Shown: positions 33,342-42,173 of the stretch, piece after piece
How the letters are laid out: every line of letters starts with the position of its first letter
Position numbering within the stretch: the first letter of the stretch is position 1
Source of the DNA: Streptomyces sp. NBC_01591
Lineage (GTDB): Bacteria; Actinomycetota; Actinomycetes; Streptomycetales; Streptomycetaceae
NCBI RefSeq assembly: GCF_035918155.1
Contig: NZ_CP109327.1
Location: forward strand, 930,001 to 994,000
Length of the DNA: 64,000 nucleotides
Reading direction: 5' to 3'
Notes under the pieces: model-generated
Databases searched by the model: none
What the model was told of the DNA's origin: nothing
What the model saw: only the letters and a program-made list of their open reading frames with translations
Made by a program: the position numbers and the translations under genes

Positions 33342-34319
33342 TCAGCGGACGCGCACACGCGGGTCGAGTCGGACGTAGACGAGGTCGACGAGGAAGTTGG
33401 CGACCAGTACGGCGGCGGTGATGGTGAGGAAGATCCCCTGCATCAGCGGGTAGTCGAGGCCCTGGACGGCGGCGAGCAGCTGGAAGCCGACGCCGGGGTA
33501 GGCGAAGACGACCTCGGTGAGCAGCGCGCCGCCGACCACGAATCCGAGCGCCATGCCGAAGTTGGTGACGGACGGGAGCATCGCGTTGCGTGCCGCGTAC
33601 CGGAACATGATCCGGCTCGGGCTGAGGCCCTTGGCCTCGGCCATCGTGATGTAGTCCTCGGCGACCGTGGCGATCATGGTGTTGCGCATGCCGAGCATCC
33701 AGCCGCCGATCGACACCAGGACGATGGTCAGCGCGGGCAGGAAGAGGTGCGAGGCGGCGTTGGAGACGAAGCCCCAGGACAGGTCGGGGCTGAGGCCGAC
33801 GTCGAAGGCGTGCCGCATGGGGAACCAGCCGAGCGTCATCCCGAAGAGGTAGAGCGCACCCATGGCGAGCCAGAAGTACGGGAACGAACCGGCGAAGACG
33901 AGCAGCGGCGGGAACACCGAGTCGAGCAGACCGCCGCGCCGCCACGCGGCGAGGATGCCCAGCAGGTTGCCGATGACGACGGCGATGACGAGGGCGGTGC
34001 CGCCGAGCAGCAGTGTCCAGCCGATCTGGGAGGCGATGACCTCGGAGACGGGGGTCGGGAACCGGGAGATGGAGATGCCCATGTTCCCGGTGCAGACGTC
34101 CTTGATGTAGTCGATGTACTGCTGCCACATCGGTCGGTGGTCGAGGCCGAACAGCCGGCGGAGCTGGTCGATCTGCTCCGGCTGCATCTGGCTCTGCGAC
34201 CGGGCGAACATCCGGGAGACGGGGTCGCCCGGCATGAAGCGGGGCAGCATGAAGTTCAGGGTGATGGAGGCCCAGAAGGCGAGCAGGTAGAAGCCCAGGT
34301 TGCGCAGGATGTAACGCAC
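33342..34319 (-). CDS. ABC transporter permease, DppB type
   Basis: 325 residues from GTG 34319 (GGAGAGGGACCA immediately upstream), giving the classic N-terminus MRYILRNLGFYLLAFWASIT. Six helices; the conserved FMPGDPVSRMF block follows helix 1, and the EAA-type loop is TMAEAKGLSPSRIMFRYAAR. Forms the membrane channel with the DppC-type partner. It follows the binding protein gene by 87 bp within the same operon. Confidence 0.92.
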   Translation of the reverse strand: MRYILRNLGFYLLAFWASITLNFMLPRFMPGDPVSRMFARSQSQMQPEQIDQLRRLFGLDHRPMWQQYIDYIKDVCTGNMGISISRFPTPVSEVIASQIGWTLLLGGTALVIAVVIGNLLGILAAWRRGGLLDSVFPPLLVFAGSFPYFWLAMGALYLFGMTLGWFPMRHAFDVGLSPDLSWGFVSNAASHLFLPALTIVLVSIGGWMLGMRNTMIATVAEDYITMAEAKGLSPSRIMFRYAARNAMLPSVTNFGMALGFVVGGALLTEVVFAYPGVGFQLLAAVQGLDYPLMQGIFLTITAAVLVANFLVDLVYVRLDPRVRVR

Positions 34320-34406
34320 TGGTCCCTCTCCGAATCTATGAGGGCCGGTGACCCGCCCATGGGGTCGGCGCGGGCGGGCCACCGGAGTGGCGGGGTGTCA
34401 GTGCGG

Positions 34407-36089
34407 TCAGTTCTTGACGGGCTTCAGGCTCGTCAGGACGAGGACGGTGGTGTCGCCGCGGTTGGTGAGCGTGGCGTACGGGTCGTCCTCGGTGGGCCAG
34501 CCGGTGAACCGGGTGTCGGTGTAGGCGCCCCACTCCGGGCCGGGGAAGAGCGGTACGACGGGCGCGTCCTCGGCGAACAGCTTCTGCAGTCCGTCGATCG
34601 CGTCGCGCTGCCCGGCCTCGTCGGTGGCGGCGGCGAACCGGTCGAGCAGGGTGTCGGCCTTCTTGTCGCCGAAGCGGTGGTAGTTGCTGACCGTCTTGGT
34701 GCCGGCGGGCTTGACCGATTCGGTGCCCATGGTGGTCCGGTAGAACTGGAACGGCGTGGCGCCGTTGTCGCTCCAGACGATGCCGGTGTCGTAGTCGCCG
34801 GTCTCGTAGTCGCTGACGACCGCGGCCCAGTCCGGGGACTTGACGTTCGCGGTGACGCCGATCTCGGCGAGGTTCTGCTTGATGATGTTGGCGACGGACA
34901 GCCAGTCGGAGGAGGCGGAACCGACCGAGATGTCGAAGGTGAAGGGCTTGCCGTTCTTGAGTTTCCGCTTGCCGTCGGAGCCCTTCTTGTAACCGGCGTC
35001 GTCGAGCGCCTTCGCCGCCGCCGCGGGGTCGTGCTTCGTCCAGGTGCAGGAGGCGGCGAGGTCCTTGTCGCGCCACTTGTCGTAACCACCGGACAGGCCC
35101 GTGCAGTCGGCGGGCCGGGTGTAGCCGTTCATCCCGACCTTGGTGACGCTCTCGCGATCGACGGCCTGGCTGAGCGCCTTGCGCACCTTCGCGTCGTCGA
35201 ACGGCGCCTTGGTGGTGTTCATGGTCCAGTCGACCATCGAACCGGTCTTCGGGTACCAGTACTTGTTGTGTTCCGGGTCCTTGGCGACGAAGCTCTTGGC
35301 CACATCGGGGATGAACGACTGCGTCCAGTCCGCCTCACCGTTGACGAAGGCCAGGTTGGCGCTGTCGTTGCCGGAGAAGCCCAGCACCCGGATGCCTTCG
35401 ATGCGCTGCTTCTTCGGCTGCCAGTACTCGGGGTTCCTGCGCAGCTCGTACGACTGGCTCTGGAAGTTGGCGACTTGGGTGTACGGGCCGGAGCCGACGG
35501 GGTCGGGGTTGGTGTCCTTCGCCGGGTCCTTCACCTTCTCCCAGACGTGCTTGGGCACGATGATCTGCTTGCCCAGCTCGAACAAGCCGGGCGAGTACGG
35601 CTTGGTGAGGGAGAAGACAACCTTGTCGGTGCCTTCGGCCTTCGCCGTCCGCAGATACTCGTAGCCGCCGAGCAGCTTCTTCTGCAGTCCGAAGGTGTAC
35701 GCGACGTCCTCGGCGGTCAGCGGCTTGCCGTCGGACCATTTGACGCCGTGGCGCAGGGTGAACGTCACGGTCTTCCCGTCCTTCGACGTCTCCCAGGAAG
35801 TGGCCAGCCAGGGGGTGGCCTTCCCGTCGGCCGGGTTGTAGACGAGCATCGCCTCGTAGATCGCCTGGGTGGTCATCGGGGCGACCACCTGGCCGGGGGC
35901 GAACGGATTGAAGTTCCGGGTGAAGGTGGCGAAGTCCTCGCGGGGGACGGTCAGGAGCTGATGACCGGAGGTGTCCCCCGCCGCTTTCGTGCCGGTGCCG
36001 CTGCAGCCGGTGAGCAGCAGGGCCGCGGCGAGGACGGGGGCGGCGAGCGCCGCGGGACCGCGGCGCCGGGCGCGTATCGACGGTGCCAT
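34407..36089 (-). CDS. Family 5 extracellular solute-binding lipoprotein
   Basis: 560 residues. The signal peptide ends in lipobox LTGC with Cys29 as the lipidation site. The mature protein has the family 5 (oligopeptide-binding) layout: PLAWLATSWETSKDGKTVTF-like strand (TPWLATSWETSKDGKTVTFT), LRHGVKWSDGKPLTAEDV, and C-terminal EDAPVVPLFPGPEWGAYTDT. Family members bind peptides, but several bind oligosaccharides such as cello- and xylo-oligosaccharides. The LacI/GH32/PfkB context points to fructo-oligosaccharide here. It lies 67 bp downstream of the LacI gene. Confidence 0.9.
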   Translation of the reverse strand: MAPSIRARRRGPAALAAPVLAAALLLTGCSGTGTKAAGDTSGHQLLTVPREDFATFTRNFNPFAPGQVVAPMTTQAIYEAMLVYNPADGKATPWLATSWETSKDGKTVTFTLRHGVKWSDGKPLTAEDVAYTFGLQKKLLGGYEYLRTAKAEGTDKVVFSLTKPYSPGLFELGKQIIVPKHVWEKVKDPAKDTNPDPVGSGPYTQVANFQSQSYELRRNPEYWQPKKQRIEGIRVLGFSGNDSANLAFVNGEADWTQSFIPDVAKSFVAKDPEHNKYWYPKTGSMVDWTMNTTKAPFDDAKVRKALSQAVDRESVTKVGMNGYTRPADCTGLSGGYDKWRDKDLAASCTWTKHDPAAAAKALDDAGYKKGSDGKRKLKNGKPFTFDISVGSASSDWLSVANIIKQNLAEIGVTANVKSPDWAAVVSDYETGDYDTGIVWSDNGATPFQFYRTTMGTESVKPAGTKTVSNYHRFGDKKADTLLDRFAAATDEAGQRDAIDGLQKLFAEDAPVVPLFPGPEWGAYTDTRFTGWPTEDDPYATLTNRGDTTVLVLTSLKPVKN

Positions 36090-36156
36090 AATGTGGTTTC
36101 TTCTCTCTCTTCATTGGCCGAAGACGGGTGAGGATTCCCGTCGGGCTGATTCGCAG

Positions 36157-37176
36157 TCAGACCGACGAGCGTTCGATCAGCGGGCAGCCGACCGTCATCT
36201 GTGTGGTGTCGAGCGGCTGTCCCGCTGTGAGAGCGCCGAGCATGTCGACGCCCTTGGCTCCCATGACCTCGAAGGGCAGGGCGACCGTGGTGAGGCCGGG
36301 CCGCAGGTAGGCGGCGATGAGTTCCTGGTTGTCGAATCCGATGACGGCGATGTCGTCCGGGATCCGCAGTCCGCGTTCCTTGATGGCGTCGTAGGCGCCC
36401 ATCGCCATCCGGTCGTTGCCGCAGAACAGCGCCGTGGGGCGGCCGTCCTCGCGGTCGAGGAGTTCGCAGGCCGCGGCATATCCGCCGTCGGCGGTGGCAT
36501 GTCCCGGTACGACGAGGCTGTCGTCGATGTCCAGACCGGCCTCGCACAGCGCCTGTTCGTATCCCTGGCGTCGTCCGACGGCGGCCGGGATGCCCCTGTC
36601 GAGGTTGATGAATCCGATGCGCCGGTGTCCCGCGTCGAGCAGCCGCCGGGTCGCGGTGTGGCCGCCCGCCACCTCGTCGGGCACCACGGACGGCAGGGCG
36701 CCGTCCGCGTCGAAGCAGTTCACCAGGACGACCGGCACCTCGCGGGCGGCGGGCGGCAGGGTCACCGCACGGTGCCAGGTCGTGGCGTACAGCAGCCCTT
36801 CGGCGCGCTGCTCGAGAAGCTTGTCGAAGGCGGCGGCCTCCATGGCGGGGTCCCGGTCCCCCGCCGTGATGAGCAGGAACTTCCCGTCGGCCCAGGCCCG
36901 ATCCTGCGCCCCCTTGATCACGTCGACGGCGAACGGCGCGGTGACGATCTCGGTGATCAGCCCGTACCACTCGCTGCGCTTGGCGGCGAGCGCCCTCGCT
37001 CCGGCGTTGGGCCGGTAGCCGAGCTCCTCGATCGAGGCCCGGATGCGGACCCGGGTCTCTTCGGGGATGCCGGCGTCGGCCCGCTCGTTCAGGACGAAGG
37101 AGACGGTGGTGCGCGAGACACCGGCGTGGCGGGCGACATCGCTCATCGTCACGCGTCGCGCCTTGTTCGTGGCCAC
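36157..37176 (-). CDS. LacI family transcriptional repressor of the fructan locus
   Basis: 339 residues from GTG 37176. The DNA-binding domain at 8-57 reads VTMSDVARHAGVSRTTVSFV with the hinge helix YRPNAGARALAAKR. The periplasmic-binding-like effector domain follows (LITEIVTAPFAVDVIKGAQD, ALFCGNDRMAMGAYDAIKER, GFDNQELIAAYLRPGLTTV). First gene of the minus-strand unit that continues through transporter, GH32 and kinase genes. The palindrome cluster at 37221-37245 is the likely autoregulatory operator. The effector is probably fructose, sucrose or a short fructan. Confidence 0.92.
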   Translation of the reverse strand: MATNKARRVTMSDVARHAGVSRTTVSFVLNERADAGIPEETRVRIRASIEELGYRPNAGARALAAKRSEWYGLITEIVTAPFAVDVIKGAQDRAWADGKFLLITAGDRDPAMEAAAFDKLLEQRAEGLLYATTWHRAVTLPPAAREVPVVLVNCFDADGALPSVVPDEVAGGHTATRRLLDAGHRRIGFINLDRGIPAAVGRRQGYEQALCEAGLDIDDSLVVPGHATADGGYAAACELLDREDGRPTALFCGNDRMAMGAYDAIKERGLRIPDDIAVIGFDNQELIAAYLRPGLTTVALPFEVMGAKGVDMLGALTAGQPLDTTQMTVGCPLIERSSV

Positions 37177-37220
37177 TTCGGTTACCCCCTGCGTCCCGCG
37201 AACTGCGGGCCGTGCTCTGG

Positions 37221-37245
37221 TTACGCGCTTTAGTAACGCGCGTTA
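37221..37245 (-). promoter_or_regulatory. LacI-type operator cluster
   Basis: TAACGCGCGTTA (37234-37245) is a perfect 12-bp palindrome with the central CG typical of LacI-family sites. It is overlapped by TTAC-N8-GTAA (37221-37236). It lies 45 bp upstream of the repressor gene in an otherwise short leader. A role in autoregulation of the fructan operon is inferred. Confidence 0.6.
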
Positions 37246-37306
37246 GTTCGATGTTGCAGGCAAGTTACGAGGGGTTGGCCGACGGTGTCAAGAGCTGTGA
37301 CGGAGC

Positions 37307-37341
37307 GAGTCCCCCGCCCCTCGTGGAGGGCCGGGGGACTC
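37307..37341 (-). terminator. Terminator after L31 gene
   Basis: GAGTCCCCC and GGGGGACTC arms with an inner CCCTC/GAGGG pairing form a long, slightly imperfect hairpin, 27 bases beyond the L31 stop. Confidence 0.7.
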
Positions 37342-37368
37342 GGGTCCCGATGCGGGTCCTTGCGCGGG

Positions 37369-37632
37369 TCAGGAGGTGCCGTCGCTCCCCTCTCCCCCGT
37401 ACCGGCGCTCGAATTTGGCGACCTGCCCCTCCGAGTCGACGACGCGCGCCTTCCCGGTGAAGAAGGGGTGGCTCTCGGCGGAGATCTCCACGTCGATGAC
37501 GGGATAGCTGTTGCCGTCGTCCCAGTCGATCGTCTGCTCGCTCGACGCGGTGGACCGGGTCAGAAAGGCGTAGCCCGCCGAACGGTCTCGGAAGACGACG
37601 GGACGGTAGGAAGGGTGCTTGTCCTGCTGCAT
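37369..37632 (-). CDS. rpmE2: 50S ribosomal protein L31 type B (zinc-independent)
   Basis: 87 residues from ATG 37632 (AGGAGCAGGC upstream). [20 protein letters not shown], then [20 protein letters not shown] and KFERRYG are diagnostic of L31 type B. There is no CxxC motif, so it is the zinc-free form that replaces the zinc-binding L31 under zinc limitation. In Streptomyces this gene is normally under Zur. I see no AT-rich Zur-like palindrome in the 158 bp upstream. The preceding gene on this strand is a metal/siderophore-type binding protein. Confidence 0.95.
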   Translation of the reverse strand: MQQDKHPSYRPVVFRDRSAGYAFLTRSTASSEQTIDWDDGNSYPVIDVEISAESHPFFTGKARVVDSEGQVAKFERRYGGEGSDGTS

Positions 37633-37790
37633 GCCTGCTCCTGGGGACGTACGGGATCGGCGCGGGGCGGTCACGACCAGCCTCGCGAACCGGTGCGGCC
37701 CGCGCGATCGGACACGTCCGTACGGGGGCGTCGGCGTCCGGGCGCCCGGGCGCACGGCGGACGTCCCTGCTATGCGGCGGGCGCCCGTGC

Positions 37791-38675
37791 TCAGCCCCTG
37801 GCCGCCTCCACCGCGTCGGCCACGAGCGTCAGGAACCGCGCGTGGGCCCGCGCACTGCACACCGGCTCCGGGTTCCACGGCACCACCCGGGCGTCCCGCT
37901 CGATCGCCGACCAGTCCTCGTTGGTCCTCCGCAGCTCGCCGAGCGGCGTGGCATTGGCCCTGATGTCGGCGAGGACCACCGCGGGGCGCAGGGCCGCCGC
38001 TTCCGCCCAGCCGACCGTGGACCAGTTCAAACCGGGCCCCTCGGCCGGCTCCACGATGTCGGCGCCGAGCTCGGCCAGCACCCGCAGCTCGGGCCACATC
38101 CGGGGTCGGGCGAGGTGCGCCTGTTCCTGGCCGGCCGGGGAAAGGGCGACGATCCGGGGCCCGTCCGCACCGGCGACGAGCGTGCGCAGCCGGTGCCGCG
38201 CGGCGTCCAGCTCCTGAGTCGCTGCCTCGGGCTCCTCCGCACCGAGCGAGCGGGCGAGCAGGGCGAACCGGTCACCGATCTCGGCGAGGGTGCGCGCCTG
38301 CCCCACATCGATGACGACGACCGGGACGTGCTCCTCCAGATGCTTGGCGGTCTCCGCGGCGAGCCCGTAGACATGGCCGCCGCCGTAGCTGACGGCCACG
38401 ACGAGGTCCGGCTCACCGCTCAGCAGGGTCTCCACGTCCAGCGTGCTGCCCGCACCGAGGTAGCCGACCTCGGTCAACGAGAGCGAACCGGTCTTCGCCG
38501 CGTCCGGCACGGCCCGGTCGTCGTGATCGGAGCCGAATATCGCACTCGGGCGTATCCCGTGGTCCCACAGGGTCGCTCCGGCCTGAACATAGGCGAGCAC
38601 CCGCGCCGGGCGCCGCCCGGCGGTCGACAACTGCCCACGATCGTCGGAGAACTGCCACACGCTCTGCTCCCTCAC
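37791..38675 (-). CDS. FecB/BtuF-type ABC substrate-binding protein without signal peptide
   Basis: 294 residues from GTG 38675 ([16 protein letters not shown]). The fold is that of periplasmic binding protein family 2 (siderophore/cobalamin): [55 protein letters not shown] and the C-terminal [14 protein letters not shown]. No signal peptide or lipobox is visible at this start, and no longer in-frame start gives one, so it appears cytosolic. No permease or ATPase is adjacent. A role in cytosolic siderophore or metal binding is possible; the neighbouring zinc-free L31 hints at metal stress. Confidence 0.72.
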   Translation of the reverse strand: MREQSVWQFSDDRGQLSTAGRRPARVLAYVQAGATLWDHGIRPSAIFGSDHDDRAVPDAAKTGSLSLTEVGYLGAGSTLDVETLLSGEPDLVVAVSYGGGHVYGLAAETAKHLEEHVPVVVIDVGQARTLAEIGDRFALLARSLGAEEPEAATQELDAARHRLRTLVAGADGPRIVALSPAGQEQAHLARPRMWPELRVLAELGADIVEPAEGPGLNWSTVGWAEAAALRPAVVLADIRANATPLGELRRTNEDWSAIERDARVVPWNPEPVCSARAHARFLTLVADAVEAARG

Positions 38676-38890
38676 GTCACCACGCCTCTCGCCACCGGTC
38701 GCTACGCCCCCTCTTTCCGGGGTCGTACACCAGTACCTGCCCAGCAAACTCCCGTGACACCCCACCCGGTGGCCCGGCCGGCGCGGATGACGTGAAGAAG
38801 CCCGCACATGGCCGGACCGACACCTCGGCGCCCGCCGGAACATGCCGTGGACGTCCGGCAGGTGGGGCGTCCCGCCGGACCGCCGTTTCG
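38676..38890. other. Intergenic interval
   Basis: 215 bp between the binding protein start and the esterase remnant stop. No credible gene or clear palindrome. Any promoter of the binding protein gene lies here. Confidence 0.4.
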
Positions 38891-39517
38891 TCAACTCGGC
38901 TGCGCCATCTGCCGGGAGAGCCATGCCAGTGCGGGCGGCATCCGGTATTCGACGGCGTGGTGTCCCGCGTCGAACAACTCGAAGCGTATGACCCCGTCGT
39001 CCACCCCGGCCTCGGCCAGGGCATCGCGGAACGCCTGCGCCCCCAGGTCGAGGAACCATTCGTCGCGGGTGCCCGCGTCGATCCAGATCGCCCGCTGGGA
39101 CCGCAGCGCCTCGGCGTGCAGTGGTGCCATCCGCACCGGGTCCCAGTCCAGCCAGCGCTGCCAGATCTCCGGCCGGAGCGCACCCGTTCGCGGGTCGAAG
39201 GGCAACTGCGGCGTGCCGTCCGGGGCGGGCGAGAAGCAGGCCGAGACGCCGAGCAGTTCGAGCAGCCGCAGATCCTCGTCCTTGGTGAAGGCCACGCGTG
39301 AGCGGAAGTCGTCCCACCAGCGGAAGATGTCGCCGCCGTAGGCCCTCAAGTGGCGTGCCGCCATGAGGAAATGAGGAATGTACTGGGCCTCCGACAACGA
39401 GTCGCCCGAGTGCGTCGCGAACGCGCCGAACAGATCGGGCCGGAGCATCGGCGTGATCACCGCGCCGAGCCCGCCGCTCGGCTTCCCCGCCAGCGCCCGG
39501 TCGCGCCGAACGGCCGA
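38891..39517 (-). pseudogene. Esterase gene lacking its 5' part
   Basis: The open frame starts after TGA 39518-39520 and reads SAVRRDRALAGKPSGGLGAV, then ITPMLRPDLFGAFATHSGDS and AIWIDAGTRDEWFLDLGAQA, ending DAGHHAVEYRMPPALAWLSR. This matches the second half of an esterase D/enterochelin-esterase-like alpha/beta hydrolase, including the nucleophile elbow GKPSGG and C-terminal His. About 100-130 N-terminal residues expected in the family are missing. The only start before the conserved region is GTG 39460, which falls after the nucleophile. A 5' deletion is the likely cause. Confidence 0.65.
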
Positions 39518-39572
39518 TCAAGGTCATCCCAATGCGTAGATCCGGGCCGATGTCATGCGCTGTGCATCATCT

Positions 39573-40460
39573 TCAGCCGCCCATGGCACCGGGATCGATA
39601 CCGAGTCCCGTCAGGAACGCCGCGGCGGCCGGGGTGGGACGGAACCGGCTCCAGACCAGGCGCTCCGTGCGTGCGGGGGCATCGCGGACGGGCAGCACGT
39701 GTACGCCGGTCAGTTCCGCCGCGAAGGCGGCCGGCAGCATGGCGATGCCGAGCCCGCTGCGTACCAGCCGGACGATGAAGTCGGTGCCGCTGACCTCGAA
39801 CGCCACCTCGCGGGTGAGGCCCATCGCCGCGAACGCCTCCTCCGACTGCGCCCGGGCCGCGGTGCCGTCGGGGTAATCGACGAACATCTCCTGCGCCAGC
39901 CGGTCGAGACCCGCTTCCGGCTGCCCGGCCAGGGCGTGGGTGGGCGCCACGACGGCGACCAGTTCGCCCGTGGCGAGCTCGTGATCGCTCACGCCCTTGG
40001 GCCGGTAGCTGGGCAGCACTCCCAGGAAGGCCACGTCGAGCGTCCCGTCCCGCACCTCCTGGACCAGGTCCTTGCTCGCCCCGTCCCGCAGGACGATGTG
40101 CACCTTCGGATAACGGAGGTGGAACGCCCGCAGCGCCGCCGGGATGTCGACCGATGAAACGGTCGGAATGGCCCCCACCGCGAGGCGCCCGCGGACCTCC
40201 CCCGCCGTCGCTGCGACCTCGGCGCGGGCCCGCTCCGCCGCGTCCAGCGCCTGCCGGGCCTCCGGCAGGAACGCCTCGCCCGCCGCGGTGAGCCGCACCT
40301 GGCGGCTGGTGCGGTCGAAGAGCCGGGCCCCCAGCTCCTTCTCCAGCCGGGCGATCTGATGGCTGAGCGCGGACTGGACGACCAGGCACCGCTTCGCGGC
40401 ACGCGTGAAGCTGCCCAGTTCCGCCACCGCGACGACGTACCGCATCTGCTGAAGTTCCAT
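39573..40460 (-). CDS. LysR family transcriptional regulator
   Basis: 295 residues from ATG 40460 (MELQQMRYVVAVAELGSFTR). Winged HTH at about 15-65, with AKRCLVVQSALSHQIARLEK. The effector domain begins near LAVGAIPTVSSVDIPAALRA. Divergent from the MFS gene, 80 bp apart start to start. The 27-bp near-palindrome at 40461-40487 sits right against its start codon and is the probable binding site. It likely controls the efflux gene; the inducer is unknown. Confidence 0.92.
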   Translation of the reverse strand: MELQQMRYVVAVAELGSFTRAAKRCLVVQSALSHQIARLEKELGARLFDRTSRQVRLTAAGEAFLPEARQALDAAERARAEVAATAGEVRGRLAVGAIPTVSSVDIPAALRAFHLRYPKVHIVLRDGASKDLVQEVRDGTLDVAFLGVLPSYRPKGVSDHELATGELVAVVAPTHALAGQPEAGLDRLAQEMFVDYPDGTAARAQSEEAFAAMGLTREVAFEVSGTDFIVRLVRSGLGIAMLPAAFAAELTGVHVLPVRDAPARTERLVWSRFRPTPAAAAFLTGLGIDPGAMGG

Positions 40461-40487
40461 CCATCCATCGTGAACCACGATCGATGG
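40461..40487. promoter_or_regulatory. LysR-box palindrome in divergent promoter
   Basis: CCATC-c-ATCGTG-aac-CACGAT-c-GATGG: a 27-bp dyad, perfect except for one mismatched pair, with a T-N11-A core (ATCGTGAACCACGAT) as expected for LysR regulators. Located between the divergent LysR and MFS genes. Confidence 0.6.
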
Positions 40488-40540
40488 AATGAAAAACATG
40501 TGTTGGACTCATGGATGGTCGATCCCTGACGCTGAGACAC

Positions 40541-41806
40541 ATGGCTCACACCACTCACGAAACCCGCGGCCGGGCCGTGCCCCGCACCATGTCCGAACCG
40601 CCCTCGCTCGGGCGCGGTCTGGTTCTGCTGATGGCTCTCGCCGCCGCCCTCTCCTGCGCCGGGAACTACTTCGCGCAGCCGCTCCTCGACATCATCGAGG
40701 TGAATCTGCACATAGGTGTCACCGCGGCGGGGCTGATCGTGACCGCTGCGCAGGCCGGGTACGCGCTGGGGCTGATCCTGCTCGTCCCGCTCGGGGACGT
40801 CATGGACCGGCGACGGCTCGCCGTGGGCCTGTTCGCGCTGACCGCCTTCTTCCTCCTGGTGACGGCCGCCGCCCCCACCGGCCCGCTGCTGATCGCCGGC
40901 ACGCTGCTGACCGCGCTGACCTCCGTCGGGGCCCAGGTCGTGGTGCCGTTCGCGGCGGCCCTCGCTGCTCCGGCCGAGCGCGGCAGGATCGTCGGCGTCG
41001 TCATGTCCGGCGTGCTGCTCGGCGGGCTGTTCGGACGGCTGGCCGCCGGCGCGCTGTCCGAGCTCGGCGGCTGGCGGACCGTGTACTGGGTGAACGCGCT
41101 GCTCATGGCCGTCATGGCGGTACTTCTGCACAACCGTCTCCCCCGCCTGCCCCGGCCGCGCGACACGGTCACGATGTCGTACACCGGGCTGCTGCGCTCC
41201 ACACTGGCCCTGCTGCGGCAGGAGCCCCTGTTGCGCCGGCGGGCGGCCATCGGCGCGTTCTCGATGGCCTCGTACAGCGTGCAGTTGACCGCGCTGACGT
41301 TCCTGCTGACCCGGCCGCCCTTCCGGTGGAACGCAGCCGCCATCGGGCTCTTCGGCCTGGTGGGCGTGATCGGTGTGGTGGGCATGAACATCGCGGCCCG
41401 GCTGAGCGACCGCGGCCGGGTGCAGGCGGTGTCGGGAACGGCGGCCGCGCTCCTCACACTCGCCTGGGTGCCGCTGCTGGCCGGTGAGTCGTCCCTGCTG
41501 TGGCTGACGGTCGGCGTGATCCTGCTGAACATCGCCCAGCAGGCGGGGCTCAACAGCAGCCAGAACGTGATCTACGCGCTCCGCCCGGAGGCCCGCAACC
41601 GGATCAACTCCGCGTTCATGACGCTCTTCTTCATGGGCGGGGCGGCCGGAGCAGCACTCGCTTCGGTGGTCTGGTCCCGGGCGGGCTGGAGCGGGATCTG
41701 TCTCCTGGGCGGCGGGCTCGCCGCGGGCAGCCTCGTGCTGTGGGTCCTGGAGCGCACCCGGATGGCCTCCGCCGCACGTCCCGGGGCCGGCACCGTCAGT
41801 CGTTGA
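40541..41806 (+). CDS. MFS transporter, drug:H+ antiporter type
   Basis: 421 residues from ATG 40541. In-frame ATGs at 40511 and 40589 are alternatives, and none has a strong ribosome site. Twelve hydrophobic helices. The loop 2-3 motif is LVPLGDVMDRRRLAVGLF, close to the MFS signature G-x-x-x-D-R-x-G-R. The family resembles the SotB/AraJ-like efflux branch (GRGLVLLMALAAALSCAGNY near the start). Divergent from the LysR gene, so an inducible efflux role is likely. Its last 11 bases overlap the convergent cupin gene. Confidence 0.88.
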   Translation: MAHTTHETRGRAVPRTMSEPPSLGRGLVLLMALAAALSCAGNYFAQPLLDIIEVNLHIGVTAAGLIVTAAQAGYALGLILLVPLGDVMDRRRLAVGLFALTAFFLLVTAAAPTGPLLIAGTLLTALTSVGAQVVVPFAAALAAPAERGRIVGVVMSGVLLGGLFGRLAAGALSELGGWRTVYWVNALLMAVMAVLLHNRLPRLPRPRDTVTMSYTGLLRSTLALLRQEPLLRRRAAIGAFSMASYSVQLTALTFLLTRPPFRWNAAAIGLFGLVGVIGVVGMNIAARLSDRGRVQAVSGTAAALLTLAWVPLLAGESSLLWLTVGVILLNIAQQAGLNSSQNVIYALRPEARNRINSAFMTLFFMGGAAGAALASVVWSRAGWSGICLLGGGLAAGSLVLWVLERTRMASAARPGAGTVSR

Positions 41807-42113
41807 CGGCGGTCAGCAGCACCACGGCGTCCTCCAGTGCCAGCAACCCGTGCCGCTCCTGCGGGATCGGCTGGAGCCCGCCGGCGCTCAGCTCCACATC
41901 GCCCGAGGCCGCCGTGAGACGGACCCTGCCGCGGAGCACCTGGAGGGAGGCCGCGGCGGGGGCGTTGTGCTCGTCGAGTGCGGAACCCGAGGTGAGGGCG
42001 ATGACGGTCTGCCTCAGGGGTTCCTCATGCAGCAGGCGGTGGGCGCTGCGGCCGTGTGCGGAGGCTCGGGCCGCGGCCAGATGCTCGTCGGCGAGGGCAT
42101 TCAGATCGTCCAT
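41796..42113 (-). CDS. Cupin-fold protein
   Basis: 105 residues, single beta-barrel. SALDEHNAPAAASLQVLRGR matches the start of cupin motif 1, though with only one His. QPIPQERHGLLALEDAVVLL matches motif 2. The N-terminal helix DDLNALADEHLAAARASAHG is typical of small Streptomyces cupins annotated as LuxR- or AraC-like accessory proteins. Enzymatic role uncertain. Tail-to-tail overlap with the MFS gene. Confidence 0.72.
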   Translation of the reverse strand: MDDLNALADEHLAAARASAHGRSAHRLLHEEPLRQTVIALTSGSALDEHNAPAAASLQVLRGRVRLTAASGDVELSAGGLQPIPQERHGLLALEDAVVLLTAVND

Positions 42114-42173
42114 GTGCCCACTGTGCCGCAGTGCTCGTCCCCCCGCGATCCTGGCGCCGGCCCGCCGCGCGGA

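Noticed and set aside
33141..36131. 996-codon plus-strand frame
   Set aside because: Antisense to permease and binding protein genes; composition is that of a shadow frame.
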